NCBI RefSeq assembly: GCF_023656515.1
Contig: NZ_JAMOFV010000006.1
Span: forward strand, 264,720-328,719
Source: Clostridium swellfunianum
GTDB taxonomy: Bacteria > Bacillota > Clostridia > Clostridiales > Clostridiaceae
DNA length: 64,000 nucleotides
Direction: 5' to 3'
Part shown: piece after piece, positions 27,986-37,572 of the stretch
Position numbering within the stretch: the stretch's first letter is position 1
Layout of the letters: each line of letters opens with the position of its first letter
Made by a program: the position numbers and the translations under genes
Notes under the pieces: model-generated
Seen by the model: only the letters and a program-made list of their open reading frames with translations
The model's database searches: none
What the model was told of the DNA's origin: nothing

Positions 27986-29254
27986 GTGAATGGTGAAAGC
28001 TATAAAAGAGAAATTGCACTTAAGCGAGCTGAAGAGTTAAGAGCAAAGATAGCAGATTATTGTAAAATTAAAGATAGTATTCTAAGCGGGTTGTCATCTG
28101 TTTGGGAAAGAAAGATTGCGGATAAGAAAAGTAAAGTTTTAGGTATACTTAATGCATCAGAAGAACAGTGGAATAATTGGAAGTGGCAAGTAGCAAATAG
28201 GATAAGTGATGTAGATTTGCTATCGCAAATAATTGAATTGACTGAGGATGAAGTAGAAGATATTAAAAAGGTTCAGCAAAGATATAGGTGGGGTATTTCT
28301 CCTTATTACGCTTCTTTGCTTGATGAGGATAGGCTTAACCCAGCAAGGCTTCAGTGCGTTCCTACAATACTCGAATTGAATGAAGAAGGCATGGCAGATC
28401 CTATGGCTGAAGAATATACAAATCCTGCTGGCTGCATAACTAGAAGATATCCAGACAGGCTTATAATAAATGTTACTAATGTTTGTCCGTCGTTTTGCAG
28501 GCACTGTCAAAGGAGAAGAAATATTGGTACCATAGATAGACATCAGTGCCGAGAGGATTTAGAAGAATCTATTAGATATATTAGAGATAATTCAGAAATT
28601 AGAGATGTTTTAATTACTGGTGGAGATCCTTTAATGCTATCAGATGAAACCTTAGATTGGTTGCTTAGCGAGCTTTTTTCAATAGAAACAATAGATTATG
28701 TCAGGATAGGCACCAGGGTGCTTGCAACTATGCCTCAAAGGATTACAGAGAATCTATTGAACATATTTAAAAAGTATTCACCCTTGTACATTAATACCCA
28801 GTTTAATCATCCAATTGAAATAACAAGGGAAGCAAAGGCAGCCTGCGACAAGCTTGTTAATATCGGCATACCTTTAGGAAATCAGGCAGTTCTGCTAAAT
28901 GGAATAAACAACGATAAATATGTAATGAGGCTATTAAATCAGCAGCTACTAAAATGCAGAGTAAGACCCTATTATATTTTTCACGCTAAGCATGTAATTG
29001 GAACTACGCATTTTAACACTTCGGTAGATGATGGTATTGAAATAATGGAGTATTTAAGAGGCTATACCTCGGGCATGGCTATACCTGCTTATATTGTAAA
29101 TGCTCCAAATGGAAATGGAAAAACTCCGATATTACCTCAGTACATTATATCTAGAGGTAAAAATTATATAAAGATAAGAACTTGGGAAGGGAAGATTTTT
29201 GATTATCCCAATTATTCTACTGAAAAGTTAGAAAAACTATTAGATAAAAACTAA
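27986..29254 (+). CDS. eam: Glutamate 2,3-aminomutase (KamA-family radical SAM)
   Basis: Radical-SAM, PLP-dependent aminomutase. The iron-sulfur cluster motif is NVCPSFCRHCQRRRN with C167, C171 and C174; the PLP lysine is K379 in PNGNGKTPILP. In lysine 2,3-aminomutase two aspartates bind the lysine side chain; at the matching positions this protein has K335 (IFHAKHVIG) and N372 (YIVNAPNG), the substitutions described for the Clostridioides difficile glutamate 2,3-aminomutase. The likely reaction is L-glutamate to beta-glutamate, a compatible solute in some anaerobes. 422 residues from a GTG with an AAAGGGGG site. It stands alone, ending in a terminator shared with the ATP-grasp genes on the other strand. 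Confidence 0.85.
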   Translation: MNGESYKREIALKRAEELRAKIADYCKIKDSILSGLSSVWERKIADKKSKVLGILNASEEQWNNWKWQVANRISDVDLLSQIIELTEDEVEDIKKVQQRYRWGISPYYASLLDEDRLNPARLQCVPTILELNEEGMADPMAEEYTNPAGCITRRYPDRLIINVTNVCPSFCRHCQRRRNIGTIDRHQCREDLEESIRYIRDNSEIRDVLITGGDPLMLSDETLDWLLSELFSIETIDYVRIGTRVLATMPQRITENLLNIFKKYSPLYINTQFNHPIEITREAKAACDKLVNIGIPLGNQAVLLNGINNDKYVMRLLNQQLLKCRVRPYYIFHAKHVIGTTHFNTSVDDGIEIMEYLRGYTSGMAIPAYIVNAPNGNGKTPILPQYIISRGKNYIKIRTWEGKIFDYPNYSTEKLEKLLDKN

Positions 29255-29300
29255 AATAATAACCCTTTAAATTGATACAAATTTAAAGGGTTATTATTTT
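29253..29300. terminator. Bidirectional terminator between aminomutase and ATP-grasp operon
   Basis: A perfect 21-pair stem (29253-29273 with 29280-29300) with a six-base loop. It includes the stop codons or very ends of both converging genes. Confidence 0.9.
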
Positions 29301-30438
29301 ATAGTTTCCTACTATTTTGTTTAAGCTCATAAAGGTAATTCAGATAGTAGATAGGCTTTCTAAAGGTATTTCTCCACTTTGGATATTCGCCTTTATTAAC
29401 ACTAGACAATCTTGACTGGCGAAGATTAGCTTCAATAAAATAGAGTTTTCCATCCTTTGTAATACCTAAATCTATACCTATGTCTGCAATTCCTGTAAAG
29501 GACTTTTCAATAATTTTACTTATTTGAAGACCAGCGTTTTTTATTTCTTCTATAATTAAGCTTGATTTTTCTTCAAAAAGTTTGCTTATAACATATTCTA
29601 CCTGCAAGCCTCTGCCACCAGCTGCAATATTAGTTACTACATTCTCAGCTTTTGCAGATCTAATCATCCATCTTGGCGCACTCCAATCCCCAGTTTCGTC
29701 CTTTTGCATGCATACTCTTATATCAAAGATACTTCCCTTATAACTTGCTAATGGAATACCTTGTTGAACGATATAAGTCCATTTACCCATTATTGGCCTT
29801 AGCTTGATCAATATATCATCTAGTGAACCACTTATAGAATGATTAACTTTTTTTAGCCTATATTCTGCTTTATATTTATTTTCATTTTCTCTCAAAATCC
29901 TTATAATACCTAAGCCCAGACTTCTACCAATAGGCTTTAGATATACACAAGGAAATTCTCTTAACATATTGACCAAAGAATTTATACCACTAAACAATAC
30001 TGTCTTTGGCAAATATTTATTAATTAAGGTATTATTCATTAATATTTTGTGCATTACCCACTTATTTACTCTTGAAATTCTATTTACTATTTCAATATTA
30101 GGAAAGGTGTTTAGTAAAGCACTTAGTTTTTTATATTTTGAGGAAGCAGCAGGTACCAAGGCTCTGTTTAGAATCAGGTCTGGTATAGGGAGCCATCGTT
30201 CCTTGATTATAATTTTATTATATATATCCATAGAGGGAATATATCCTCTAACCCTACTGTTAGCTATATCTATTCCATTTAAAGTAAAGATATAGGCAAG
30301 TGCTCCAATATCATTGCAGGCCTCCAAGTAGTACTTAAATTCACTCTTGTTGAGTTTGTTTATTAGCCTCTTTTCATGATGTACCTCATCTATCAAAATT
30401 CCAAGTATTGGCCTTGATTTCTTTTCTATATCAACCAT
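29299..30438 (-). CDS. YheC/YheD-type ATP-grasp protein 1 (short form)
   Basis: ATP-grasp fold protein of the YheC/YheD (endospore coat-associated) family. It begins directly with the GILIDEVHHEKR segment, so it lacks the roughly 90-residue N-terminal beta-rich domain of the long paralogues in this cluster. Visible features are ILNRALVPAASSKY, the ATP-binding loop KPIGRSLGLGIIRI, the IVQQGIPLA strand and the metal-binding IGIDLGITKDGKLYFIEANL near the C terminus. 379 residues; site AGGAG before the ATG. Third and last gene of the operon 32944 to 29299. Family members in Bacillus localise to the spore coat; substrates are unknown. Confidence 0.85.
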   Translation of the reverse strand: MVDIEKKSRPILGILIDEVHHEKRLINKLNKSEFKYYLEACNDIGALAYIFTLNGIDIANSRVRGYIPSMDIYNKIIIKERWLPIPDLILNRALVPAASSKYKKLSALLNTFPNIEIVNRISRVNKWVMHKILMNNTLINKYLPKTVLFSGINSLVNMLREFPCVYLKPIGRSLGLGIIRILRENENKYKAEYRLKKVNHSISGSLDDILIKLRPIMGKWTYIVQQGIPLASYKGSIFDIRVCMQKDETGDWSAPRWMIRSAKAENVVTNIAAGGRGLQVEYVISKLFEEKSSLIIEEIKNAGLQISKIIEKSFTGIADIGIDLGITKDGKLYFIEANLRQSRLSSVNKGEYPKWRNTFRKPIYYLNYLYELKQNSRKL

Positions 30439-30467
30439 TTCTTTTACTCCTATTATGATTATTTTCT

Positions 30468-31556
30468 TTACTTTTGAATATTAAATAATTCTTTTGAGTA
30501 ACTTACAATATTTGTACAGGTTTTGTTAATTAGCTCTTGGTTTCCTGAATAGTATATACATAGCTTAGAAGGCTTGCCATTAATTTCTATCAGCCATATT
30601 CTGCCTGAAGAATCTAAAGCAATATCTATGCCTAATTCACCTAAAGCACCATAGGTTTTCTCTAGATAGTTGGATGCAGCAATTATAAGAGAATCTATTT
30701 CATTAGATATATCTATAAAATTTAAGAAAATAAGAGGTACAACTTCAGAAAACCTTTTTATTTGACCGCCATTACTAACATTAGTAACTATGCTTTCAGG
30801 CAGGGCGAGGCGAATGGACTTATCAACGACCTCCCAATTCATAGACCTATTTTTCTGTACAAGGCATCTAATATCAAAGGGGCAATCATTTAGCCGTGCC
30901 AATTCAATTCCTTGTTGAATTATAATTTTTCTTCTAGGCATCTTATCTGAAGTTAACATTGTGTGGACTTTCTCAAGTGGCAGCACATCGGAGTGGTTTT
31001 CTTTATTAGTTTGGTACTTAACACAATATAATTCATTGTCAGCCTTTTGTATTTTAAAAATGCTTTTTCCAAGCTTTCCAGAAGAGTCTTTTATATAAAT
31101 TGATTTATATATACTTAGAAACTCTGATATCTGAAATGGATGAACATATTTCTGAGTTTTTGGTAAATACTTGTGAAACATTGGTTCTTTAGATAATATA
31201 TTATGAGTTTCCCACTTGTTAAAATAAGATTTGGTATTAATAAAAGGAATATAATAATCCTTTATAAAACGCTCTCGTACAAATTTACCTATAGACTTAT
31301 CTTTTTCAGTGAAGGTTGCACGATCGTAAATTAAATCTGGGAAAGGGTAGATGTTCATATTCCATACTTTACTTGAAGCGTTATAAGTCAAGCCATTTAT
31401 TTTTTTATCATACCAATCAATAGATTCTGGCGAAAACACCAGAATATCAACATTTTCTCTAGCGCAAGCCTCACAAAAATGTACTATTTTCCACTGGAGT
31501 TCTCCCTTACATAGCCGTTTAAAATATCTCCGGTCAAAAAACATTCCTAAAATCAT
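30468..31556 (-). CDS. YheC/YheD-type ATP-grasp protein 2 (short form)
   Basis: Second short ATP-grasp paralogue (362 residues), starting at ILGMFFDRRYFKRLC without the N-terminal beta domain. It has DLIYDRATF, SFYLxP-like lines (PKTQKYVHPFQISEF), the ATP loop around IKDSSGKLGKSIFKI, IIIQQGIELARL and the metal-binding LGIDIALDSSGRIWLIEING. The ATG at 31556 is nine bases from AGGAGG; a TTG at 31562 is too close. It follows the 31559-32944 gene with essentially no gap, so it is cotranscribed. Identity with gene 1 is modest, suggesting separate roles. Confidence 0.85.
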   Translation of the reverse strand: MILGMFFDRRYFKRLCKGELQWKIVHFCEACARENVDILVFSPESIDWYDKKINGLTYNASSKVWNMNIYPFPDLIYDRATFTEKDKSIGKFVRERFIKDYYIPFINTKSYFNKWETHNILSKEPMFHKYLPKTQKYVHPFQISEFLSIYKSIYIKDSSGKLGKSIFKIQKADNELYCVKYQTNKENHSDVLPLEKVHTMLTSDKMPRRKIIIQQGIELARLNDCPFDIRCLVQKNRSMNWEVVDKSIRLALPESIVTNVSNGGQIKRFSEVVPLIFLNFIDISNEIDSLIIAASNYLEKTYGALGELGIDIALDSSGRIWLIEINGKPSKLCIYYSGNQELINKTCTNIVSYSKELFNIQK

Positions 31557-31558
31557 AA

Positions 31559-32944
31559 TCAAATGCCTCCTGACTCGGTATCAGCAGAGGTAAAACCGCT
31601 TAAAAAAACAGCATACTCCAATGGTCTGCAATAGCATCGAGTCATTAACGACTTATCATTAAGCCATTTTAAGCTCACTTTTAATGGCTTCCCATTAACC
31701 TCAATAATCCACACCTTTCGATTTATATCAATTGTCATATCTAATCCAAGTTCAACACAATCTCCAAATTCCCGTTCAATTGTTTCTACAACTTCTCGGC
31801 CAGTACGTATAACATCTTCATAAATACCATTTTCAGTATATATATCTTCATTAAACGTATCCTGTAGAACGTTTGTAAACTCCGCAACTGCTCCTCCGCT
31901 CCGTGGGCTTGTAATAATACTACCGGGAGCACCCATTCGAACTGACATTCCACTTGGCTGCCAAACGCCTTTCCAATTCTTTTGGTATAAAAGCCTAAAG
32001 TCAAAAGGATAATCATGATATGAGGCTTTATATATTTCCTGCTGTATTAAATATCCTCCCCCTAAAATAGAATAGTCATTAATAAAATCATCGATATAAT
32101 CTAAGGTAGATATATATACTATATCATTCTTATCATCTGACCTATGCTCAAGCTTATAACCACCATCTTTAGCTTTGCTAAGTCTGAAAACTCCTTTTCC
32201 TTTATAAAGTGCATCTGGTTTTAAATAAACACTAGGATGCCTTAACATCATTCTTTCTATATCTTTACTTGAACGATATATAGACGTTTCAGGAATAGAA
32301 CCTAACAGACTACTATTTTTACTTAATGTGGTAATAGTCTCTAGTTTACCGAGCTTTGGAAAGGAATTTACAACTTTGTAGCCGCTTCCCAACATATCTC
32401 GGAACTTTAATGCAATACCACGTCCATAGCTTCCAAAGCAGCGGTCATAGATTATAGTAGGTAACGGAAGGATACGGCTTATCCACTGTGTGTTCTCAAA
32501 TAGTTTGGCTTTTACTAATCTTTTTTCCCAATCAATATCACCAAAAGAAAAAAACTCTACTATACCGTATAATTTATCTGCAGCAGATGAAATGCACTCG
32601 TAAACGCTATCTGTTCTACCTTCGCTTAAGGCTGCTACTTTTTTAGAGTTTACAAAAACCCCAACTAAAGGCCCTAATTCTATGAAATCATCTCCTGTTT
32701 TTAATTGCAGTAAGGTATTAGAAGGAATAAGTATATTAGACGCTAAATCTTTAGACATATATATAGTGTCGAGATTCTCATTCCTATCAATAATAACCTT
32801 ATTTACATGCTGAAAAAGCGATCCAAATTTAATGTTTATTTGGTTTTCATTAGAGTTTAGACCGTATATTTTTTCTTGATATTGTGTGAGGTAACATGTG
32901 TTTTTTAGATCTGATTCACGATAAACTACTTTGATTAGCTCCAT
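31559..32944 (-). CDS. YheC/YheD-type ATP-grasp protein 3 (long form, SPRSGG subgroup)
   Basis: Long-form paralogue of 461 residues. The N-terminal part (about 1-105) is a beta-rich domain ending in DFIELGPLVGVFVNSKK, followed by the ATP-grasp module with IYDRCFGSYGRGIAL, the ATP loop KPDALYKGKGVFRL, YLIQQEIYKA, the line SIITSPRSGGAVAEF and metal-binding LGLDMTIDINRKVWIIEVNGKP. It is closest to the plus-strand gene at 37679-39070, sharing the SIITSPRSGG motif. First gene of a three-gene operon; GGAGG precedes the ATG and a sigma-K-like promoter lies at 33051-33078. Confidence 0.88.
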   Translation of the reverse strand: MELIKVVYRESDLKNTCYLTQYQEKIYGLNSNENQINIKFGSLFQHVNKVIIDRNENLDTIYMSKDLASNILIPSNTLLQLKTGDDFIELGPLVGVFVNSKKVAALSEGRTDSVYECISSAADKLYGIVEFFSFGDIDWEKRLVKAKLFENTQWISRILPLPTIIYDRCFGSYGRGIALKFRDMLGSGYKVVNSFPKLGKLETITTLSKNSSLLGSIPETSIYRSSKDIERMMLRHPSVYLKPDALYKGKGVFRLSKAKDGGYKLEHRSDDKNDIVYISTLDYIDDFINDYSILGGGYLIQQEIYKASYHDYPFDFRLLYQKNWKGVWQPSGMSVRMGAPGSIITSPRSGGAVAEFTNVLQDTFNEDIYTENGIYEDVIRTGREVVETIEREFGDCVELGLDMTIDINRKVWIIEVNGKPLKVSLKWLNDKSLMTRCYCRPLEYAVFLSGFTSADTESGGI

Positions 32945-33050
32945 ATATTTTTATACCTCCAGGAGTATTATGGATTTATCTAACTGCTTAGTACAGGTTT
33001 TCTATGGACTGAAGAAAGGATATTTGTATAACACCCATAAATCCATAGTT

Positions 33051-33078
33051 TAATATATGAAACAAATATAACCTTGGT
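33051..33078 (-). promoter_or_regulatory. Sigma-K-like promoter for the three-gene ATP-grasp operon
   Basis: On the minus strand AC, 17 bases, then CATATATTA (complement of 33051-33059), which matches the sigma-K -10 form CATANNNTA. The position about 110 bases upstream of the gene ending at 31559 suits late mother-cell expression of spore-coat genes. Short motif, so moderate support only. Confidence 0.4.
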
Positions 33079-33124
33079 TATTAAAGCAGTGATTTTATCT
33101 AGCTATTTTATTACTTTAATATAT

Positions 33125-34543
33125 CTAAACTTCATTTGTGCCTGTTAGAAACTTGGCATACTTAAATATTCCGATAGCTTGTGGCAGTATTTTCTTGTGT
33201 TTCATAGAACCTTTGTATAATTGAACTATTACTTTTTTTGTTCGCCTTCCATTTATATCTACTGAAAAAGGGCTAAGTCTCTTTCCTGGAGTTATATTAG
33301 CTTCAATAAACCATATTTTCCCGTGGATATCAACACCTATGTCAACACCTAACTCACCGTAAGGACCAAATTCCTTTTCAAGACAGCTTACTAGTTTTAT
33401 ACTTGTATCATCTAAGTCTTTAGGACTAGGAAGATTTACAGATTCGTATTGCCGCTTTAATTTTGGGTATAACTGTTCATAGAAGCCATAAACTCCTCCA
33501 GCATGAATATTAGTTAGCAAAAAATTTCCTTTAGCAATTCGTGCACCTTTGAAAATAGATTCCCAGTTACCAGTTTCATTTTTCATAAGAAACATTCGTA
33601 TATCAAGACTACGTCCGTTATAGGTTAGTAGCCTTAATCCCTGTTGAATTATAAATTTCTTATTACGAACAAACTTAGATATAAAACTCCTTAGTTCATC
33701 TAAACTGTCTATTATGAGTTCTTTAGCACCTCGTTTATAATAGTTAAGCTTATATTTTAATTCAAGCTTTTCTATTGATAGAACTTCGCTGCCTTGTGTT
33801 CCATAGAAGGATTTTAGAAACATTAAATTATTTTTGTCTAACATACTAAGTACATCTTCAAAGCATGTGTAGATAATAGTCTCTGGTAAATGTTCTTTTG
33901 CTTCGGGGTATTTAGAAAGAGCCTCATAGGAGCTCCATTTACCAAGTGGATTGGGGCTATTTATTAGTTTTATATCGGGATTTGATCTGAATTTATTCCT
34001 AATGCTTATTACAGCTGTTCTTTCTTTTCTTATACGATTTGTAGCTCTATCATAGGAAATATTTGGAAAGGGAAGCCAACAACAAGCATAACTTTTTAAT
34101 CCTGGAATATACGTCAATCCTTTAATCCTGTTTCCTAACCAATCAATATCATAGGCTGAGAAAAAATAGCCAGTACAATTTTCAGATATTGCAGCGCGAA
34201 TGTGTTGTTTTACAAAATAGCCTGTACTATTTTTAAAGCGGTTCATTCTTCGTTCATTGACAAATATACCAACTACAGGGCCTAAAAATAAGTTGTTGCT
34301 AACTTTCCATATATTAAGCTTTATATCTTCAATGAGATGAAGGCTATTAAATATATTTTCAGATAAATATATGTTTTCTTCTTCAGTATCGGACAAAGTT
34401 ATTGATAAGGTTTCTTTTGATAAACCAAAGTTAATGCAATATGGTTCTTCAGTAGACATTTCAAGCTTGTCAAATATGCTTTTAGGAATTATACATAAAT
34501 TTTCATTATTATTAAAAGAAAGTTTTTTTACACAAACTTTCAT
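33125..34543 (-). CDS. YheC/YheD-type ATP-grasp protein 4 (long form, HAGG subgroup)
   Basis: Long-form paralogue (472 residues). Domain order: N-terminal beta-rich domain (KKLSFNNNENLCIIPKSIF to LFLGPVVGIFVNERRM), DIDWLGNRIKGLTYIPG, ISYDRATNR, LPETIIYTCFEDV, the ATP loop LKSFYGTQGSEVLSIE, IIQQGLRLLTYNGRSLDIR, LTNIHAGGVYGFYEQLYP and metal-binding LGVDIGVDIHGKIWFIEANI. It forms a close subgroup with the next two genes upstream, clearly by tandem duplication. It starts at an ATG with GGGGTG. A sigma-K-like promoter at 34581-34607 precedes it. Confidence 0.88.
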   Translation of the reverse strand: MKVCVKKLSFNNNENLCIIPKSIFDKLEMSTEEPYCINFGLSKETLSITLSDTEEENIYLSENIFNSLHLIEDIKLNIWKVSNNLFLGPVVGIFVNERRMNRFKNSTGYFVKQHIRAAISENCTGYFFSAYDIDWLGNRIKGLTYIPGLKSYACCWLPFPNISYDRATNRIRKERTAVISIRNKFRSNPDIKLINSPNPLGKWSSYEALSKYPEAKEHLPETIIYTCFEDVLSMLDKNNLMFLKSFYGTQGSEVLSIEKLELKYKLNYYKRGAKELIIDSLDELRSFISKFVRNKKFIIQQGLRLLTYNGRSLDIRMFLMKNETGNWESIFKGARIAKGNFLLTNIHAGGVYGFYEQLYPKLKRQYESVNLPSPKDLDDTSIKLVSCLEKEFGPYGELGVDIGVDIHGKIWFIEANITPGKRLSPFSVDINGRRTKKVIVQLYKGSMKHKKILPQAIGIFKYAKFLTGTNEV

Positions 34544-34580
34544 AGTTTCACCCCTTTATTTACTGCTACCTTTTCAGTAA

Positions 34581-34607
34581 TATATTATGCTGAGGTGTGT
34601 GATTAGT
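34581..34607 (-). promoter_or_regulatory. Sigma-K-like promoter for ATP-grasp gene 4
   Basis: Minus strand: AC (complement of 34606-34607), 16 bases, then CATAATATA (complement of 34581-34589), matching CATANNNTA. It lies 40 bases upstream of the ATG at 34543 and overlaps the end of the preceding gene. Confidence 0.4.
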
Positions 34608-36042
34608 GATGACTGAAATTAACTTGGCTGCTATTAATACCTGAGAGAAATTTACCATATTTGAAAATAGCAAGCGCTTGAGGTAATACCGTATCATTTT
34701 TCATAGTGCCTTCGTATAAACTATTTATAACTTCAACAAGGGGGTTTCCATTTATATCTACTGATTTAGGACTAACCTTTTTAGATGGTTTAGAGTTTGC
34801 TTCAAGCATCCAAATTCGGCCATTAACATCAATTCCAATATCGAAGCCTATCTCTCCAAAACTTCCTAACTCTTGTTCTAAATAATGTGCAAGCAGAATT
34901 GTTACTTTACTCAATTTTTTAGTACTGGGGACTTCAATAAGGCCATGTTGTTCTTTTAGCAATGGGTATAATTGCTCATACGCAGCATAAGTACCTCCTG
35001 CATTAGCATTAGTTAGCTTAAAATTCCCTTTTGAAACACGCGCACCATTAAACACAGACTCCCAAACTCCCAGTTCATTCTTTACAATATACATGCGTAT
35101 ATCCATATTGCATCCATTAAAGGTTAGCAGCCTTATACCGTGCTGAATAATAAAATGTTTATTGCCTACAAATTTTGTAGTAAACTTGCAAACCTCATCT
35201 AAATCATCCAAAAATAATTCTCTTTGTCTGCGTTTAAAATAGCTAAGTTTATATCTGTTATCCACTCTTTCTAACGAAAAAACCTCTTTTCCACCACAGC
35301 CATATTGAGATTTCATAAATATAAAGTTATATTTATTTATCATGTAAATAACATCTTCGAAGCTGCTATAGGCAATTGTTTCAGGAAGATACTCTTTTGG
35401 TTCTTCATACTTTGCAAGAACCTTATATGCCTCCCATTTTCCAATCATGTTCAAGTTGTTTATAAATTTTGCATCCGAAAAAGTTTTAAATTTTTCCCTT
35501 GCTCGCATAATTGCACAGCCTTTTCTTTTATTATCACCAACTACTCTGTCATATAAGACATTTGGCAGGGGAAGCCAGCAATAATCACATTTGTTTAAAT
35601 CGGGGATATAGGTAAAACCTTTTATTCTTTTATTTATCCAATCAATATGCCTTGATGAAAATAAATAGCCGATACAATTTTCAACTTGGCTAGCTTTAAT
35701 ATGCTCCTTTATAAATGGACTTAGTTTACTTGAATCTGTATTATTTTTGCCTATAGGAAAGAGGATTCCAACTACAGGCCCTATATAAATATCTTCATCA
35801 CTTTTCCATATATTAAGATTTAGATTTTCTAAGAGAGATAGTTTGTTAAATAAGTTTTCTGATAAGTATATATTTTTATTTTCATCCTTAGAAGGCTGTA
35901 TAAGAGTATCTTGTGTTACTAAGCCAACGTGAACAGTATACAATTTATGCTCAGTGAGTTTTAGTTTATAAAATATACTGTTAGAAATGATGCACAAATT
36001 GGAATCAGTATCACCAGAAAGCCGTTTGATGCATACTACCAC
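34603..36042 (-). CDS. YheC/YheD-type ATP-grasp protein 5 (long form, HAGG subgroup)
   Basis: Long-form paralogue of 479 residues from a GTG at 36042; GAGGTG lies six bases upstream, and this start aligns with the paralogues better than the ATG at 36084. It has the N-terminal beta domain ending DIYIGPVVGILFPIGK, HIDWINKRIKGFTYIPD, VLYDRVVG, MKSQYGCGGKEVFSLE as ATP loop, IIQHGIRLLTFNGCNMDIR, LTNANAGGTYAAYEQLYP, and metal-binding IGFDIGIDVNGRIWMLEANS. All core ATP-grasp residues seem present. Tandem neighbours on both sides are its closest relatives in the window. Confidence 0.87.
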   Translation of the reverse strand: MVVCIKRLSGDTDSNLCIISNSIFYKLKLTEHKLYTVHVGLVTQDTLIQPSKDENKNIYLSENLFNKLSLLENLNLNIWKSDEDIYIGPVVGILFPIGKNNTDSSKLSPFIKEHIKASQVENCIGYLFSSRHIDWINKRIKGFTYIPDLNKCDYCWLPLPNVLYDRVVGDNKRKGCAIMRAREKFKTFSDAKFINNLNMIGKWEAYKVLAKYEEPKEYLPETIAYSSFEDVIYMINKYNFIFMKSQYGCGGKEVFSLERVDNRYKLSYFKRRQRELFLDDLDEVCKFTTKFVGNKHFIIQHGIRLLTFNGCNMDIRMYIVKNELGVWESVFNGARVSKGNFKLTNANAGGTYAAYEQLYPLLKEQHGLIEVPSTKKLSKVTILLAHYLEQELGSFGEIGFDIGIDVNGRIWMLEANSKPSKKVSPKSVDINGNPLVEVINSLYEGTMKNDTVLPQALAIFKYGKFLSGINSSQVNFSHH

Positions 36043-36084
36043 ATTTTTCACCTCAAAATTATTGTAACTTAAAAATTTATTCAT

Positions 36085-37506
36085 TTACTCTTCATATGTG
36101 CCTGAAAGAAACTTGGCATATTTAAATATTCCAAGTGCTTGAGGCTGAATATTTTCATTATTCATAGTTCCTGTGTAAAATTTTGGTACCAGCTTAACCC
36201 AAGGGCTTCCGTTAATATCCAATATATCATGTTCTAATTCCTTATCCGGCTTAGAATTAGCTTCAATTAACCACACGGCTCCATCTAAATCAATTCCAAT
36301 ATCAAGTCCTATCTCTCCAAACTTACCCATTTTCTTTTCAATATAGGATGCAAGCATAGTAGAAATCAAATTAAGTTTTTCAGGGCTAGGTATTCTGGTA
36401 AGCTCATAATGCTCTACCAACTCATCGTATATTTGTTCATACATAGCGTATACGCCACCGGCATGAGTATTAGTCATCCTAAAATCTTGCTTTGCTATAC
36501 GCGCTCCTTTAAAAATGGACTCCCAGCTGCCAAACTGATTTTTCATAACAAATATTCGTATATCCATATTAGATCCCTTATATTTTAGTAAATTTATACC
36601 TCTCTGAATGATAAATTTTTTGTTACTCACAAATTTTGTAACTAGTTCCTGCACTTCATTTATATTATTTGAAATAATCTCCTGTGGCCCCCTATGATAA
36701 TAATTGAGTTTGTATTTGTCGCAAGCCTTCTCTATGGAAAGAACTTCTCTACCGCCGAACCCATAACAGGATTTTATGAATATAAGATTATTTTTATTTA
36801 GCATGCGTATAGCATCATTAAAGCTAGAGTAAATAATTGTTTCAGGTAAATAGTCTTTTGTTTTTGTATACTTTACAAGTGCTTCATATGTTTCAAGTTT
36901 TCCCAGCACATTCAAACTATTTATTAGTTTTACACCTGGTGTGTTTTTAAACTTTCTTCTAGTTCTAGCGATTAAGGAATTTCTATTCCTATTAATAGAT
37001 GATATTCTATCATACAAGATATTAGGTAAAGGCAGCCAGTAAGTATCACACTTCTTTAGTTCAGGCGTATAGACAATTCCCTTAACTCTTTTGTTTTTCC
37101 AATCAATATCAAGTGGGGAAAAATAGTAACATATACAATTCTCCGACAAGCTGGCATTAGTATGCTCTACTGCAAAATAATTAAAGCTCCCTTTTAATAA
37201 TGATCTTATATATTCTCTATGAAAGAGTATCCCAATAACAGGTCCTAGATAGATACTTGTATCTTTCCGCCAGATATTCGTTGCAGCACCCTGAAAAAGG
37301 TTTAATGAGTTAAGTAAACCCTCAGAAACATACATAATGTTATCATCAGTTTCTAAAAAGCCTATTGAACAGGTTGATATTGAGAGTCCAAAGTGAAAAG
37401 TATATATGGTTTCTGTAGATAAATTTAAGGAATTAAATATATTCCTAGGTAGTAGACAGGTATTTAAATGTGTATTTATAGAGAGTTTTTTAGTGATAAC
37501 ATGCAC
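36085..37506 (-). CDS. YheC/YheD-type ATP-grasp protein 6 (long form, HAGG subgroup)
   Basis: Long-form paralogue of 473 residues, started at the GTG at 37506 (eight bases after GGAGG) rather than an ATG ten codons earlier. Order of features as in genes 4 and 5: beta domain ending SIYLGPVIGILFHREY, DIDWKNKRVKGIVYTPE, ILYDRISS, the ATP loop IKSCYGFGGREVLSIE, IIQRGINLLKYKGSNMDIR, MTNTHAGGVYAMYEQIYD and IGLDIGIDLDGAVWLIEANS. It is the start of the three-gene tandem array 37506-33125 and is divergent from gene 7. Confidence 0.87.
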   Translation of the reverse strand: MHVITKKLSINTHLNTCLLPRNIFNSLNLSTETIYTFHFGLSISTCSIGFLETDDNIMYVSEGLLNSLNLFQGAATNIWRKDTSIYLGPVIGILFHREYIRSLLKGSFNYFAVEHTNASLSENCICYYFSPLDIDWKNKRVKGIVYTPELKKCDTYWLPLPNILYDRISSINRNRNSLIARTRRKFKNTPGVKLINSLNVLGKLETYEALVKYTKTKDYLPETIIYSSFNDAIRMLNKNNLIFIKSCYGFGGREVLSIEKACDKYKLNYYHRGPQEIISNNINEVQELVTKFVSNKKFIIQRGINLLKYKGSNMDIRIFVMKNQFGSWESIFKGARIAKQDFRMTNTHAGGVYAMYEQIYDELVEHYELTRIPSPEKLNLISTMLASYIEKKMGKFGEIGLDIGIDLDGAVWLIEANSKPDKELEHDILDINGSPWVKLVPKFYTGTMNNENIQPQALGIFKYAKFLSGTYEE

Positions 37507-37572
37507 AATATTCGCCTCCAATATAGCTAGTACCATTTTCTAGTACTATATTATTCCGAAAGATCTATATAG

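Noticed and set aside
27986-29254. Lysine 2,3-aminomutase
   Set aside because: The two aspartates for lysine binding are replaced by K335 and N372, which point to glutamate.
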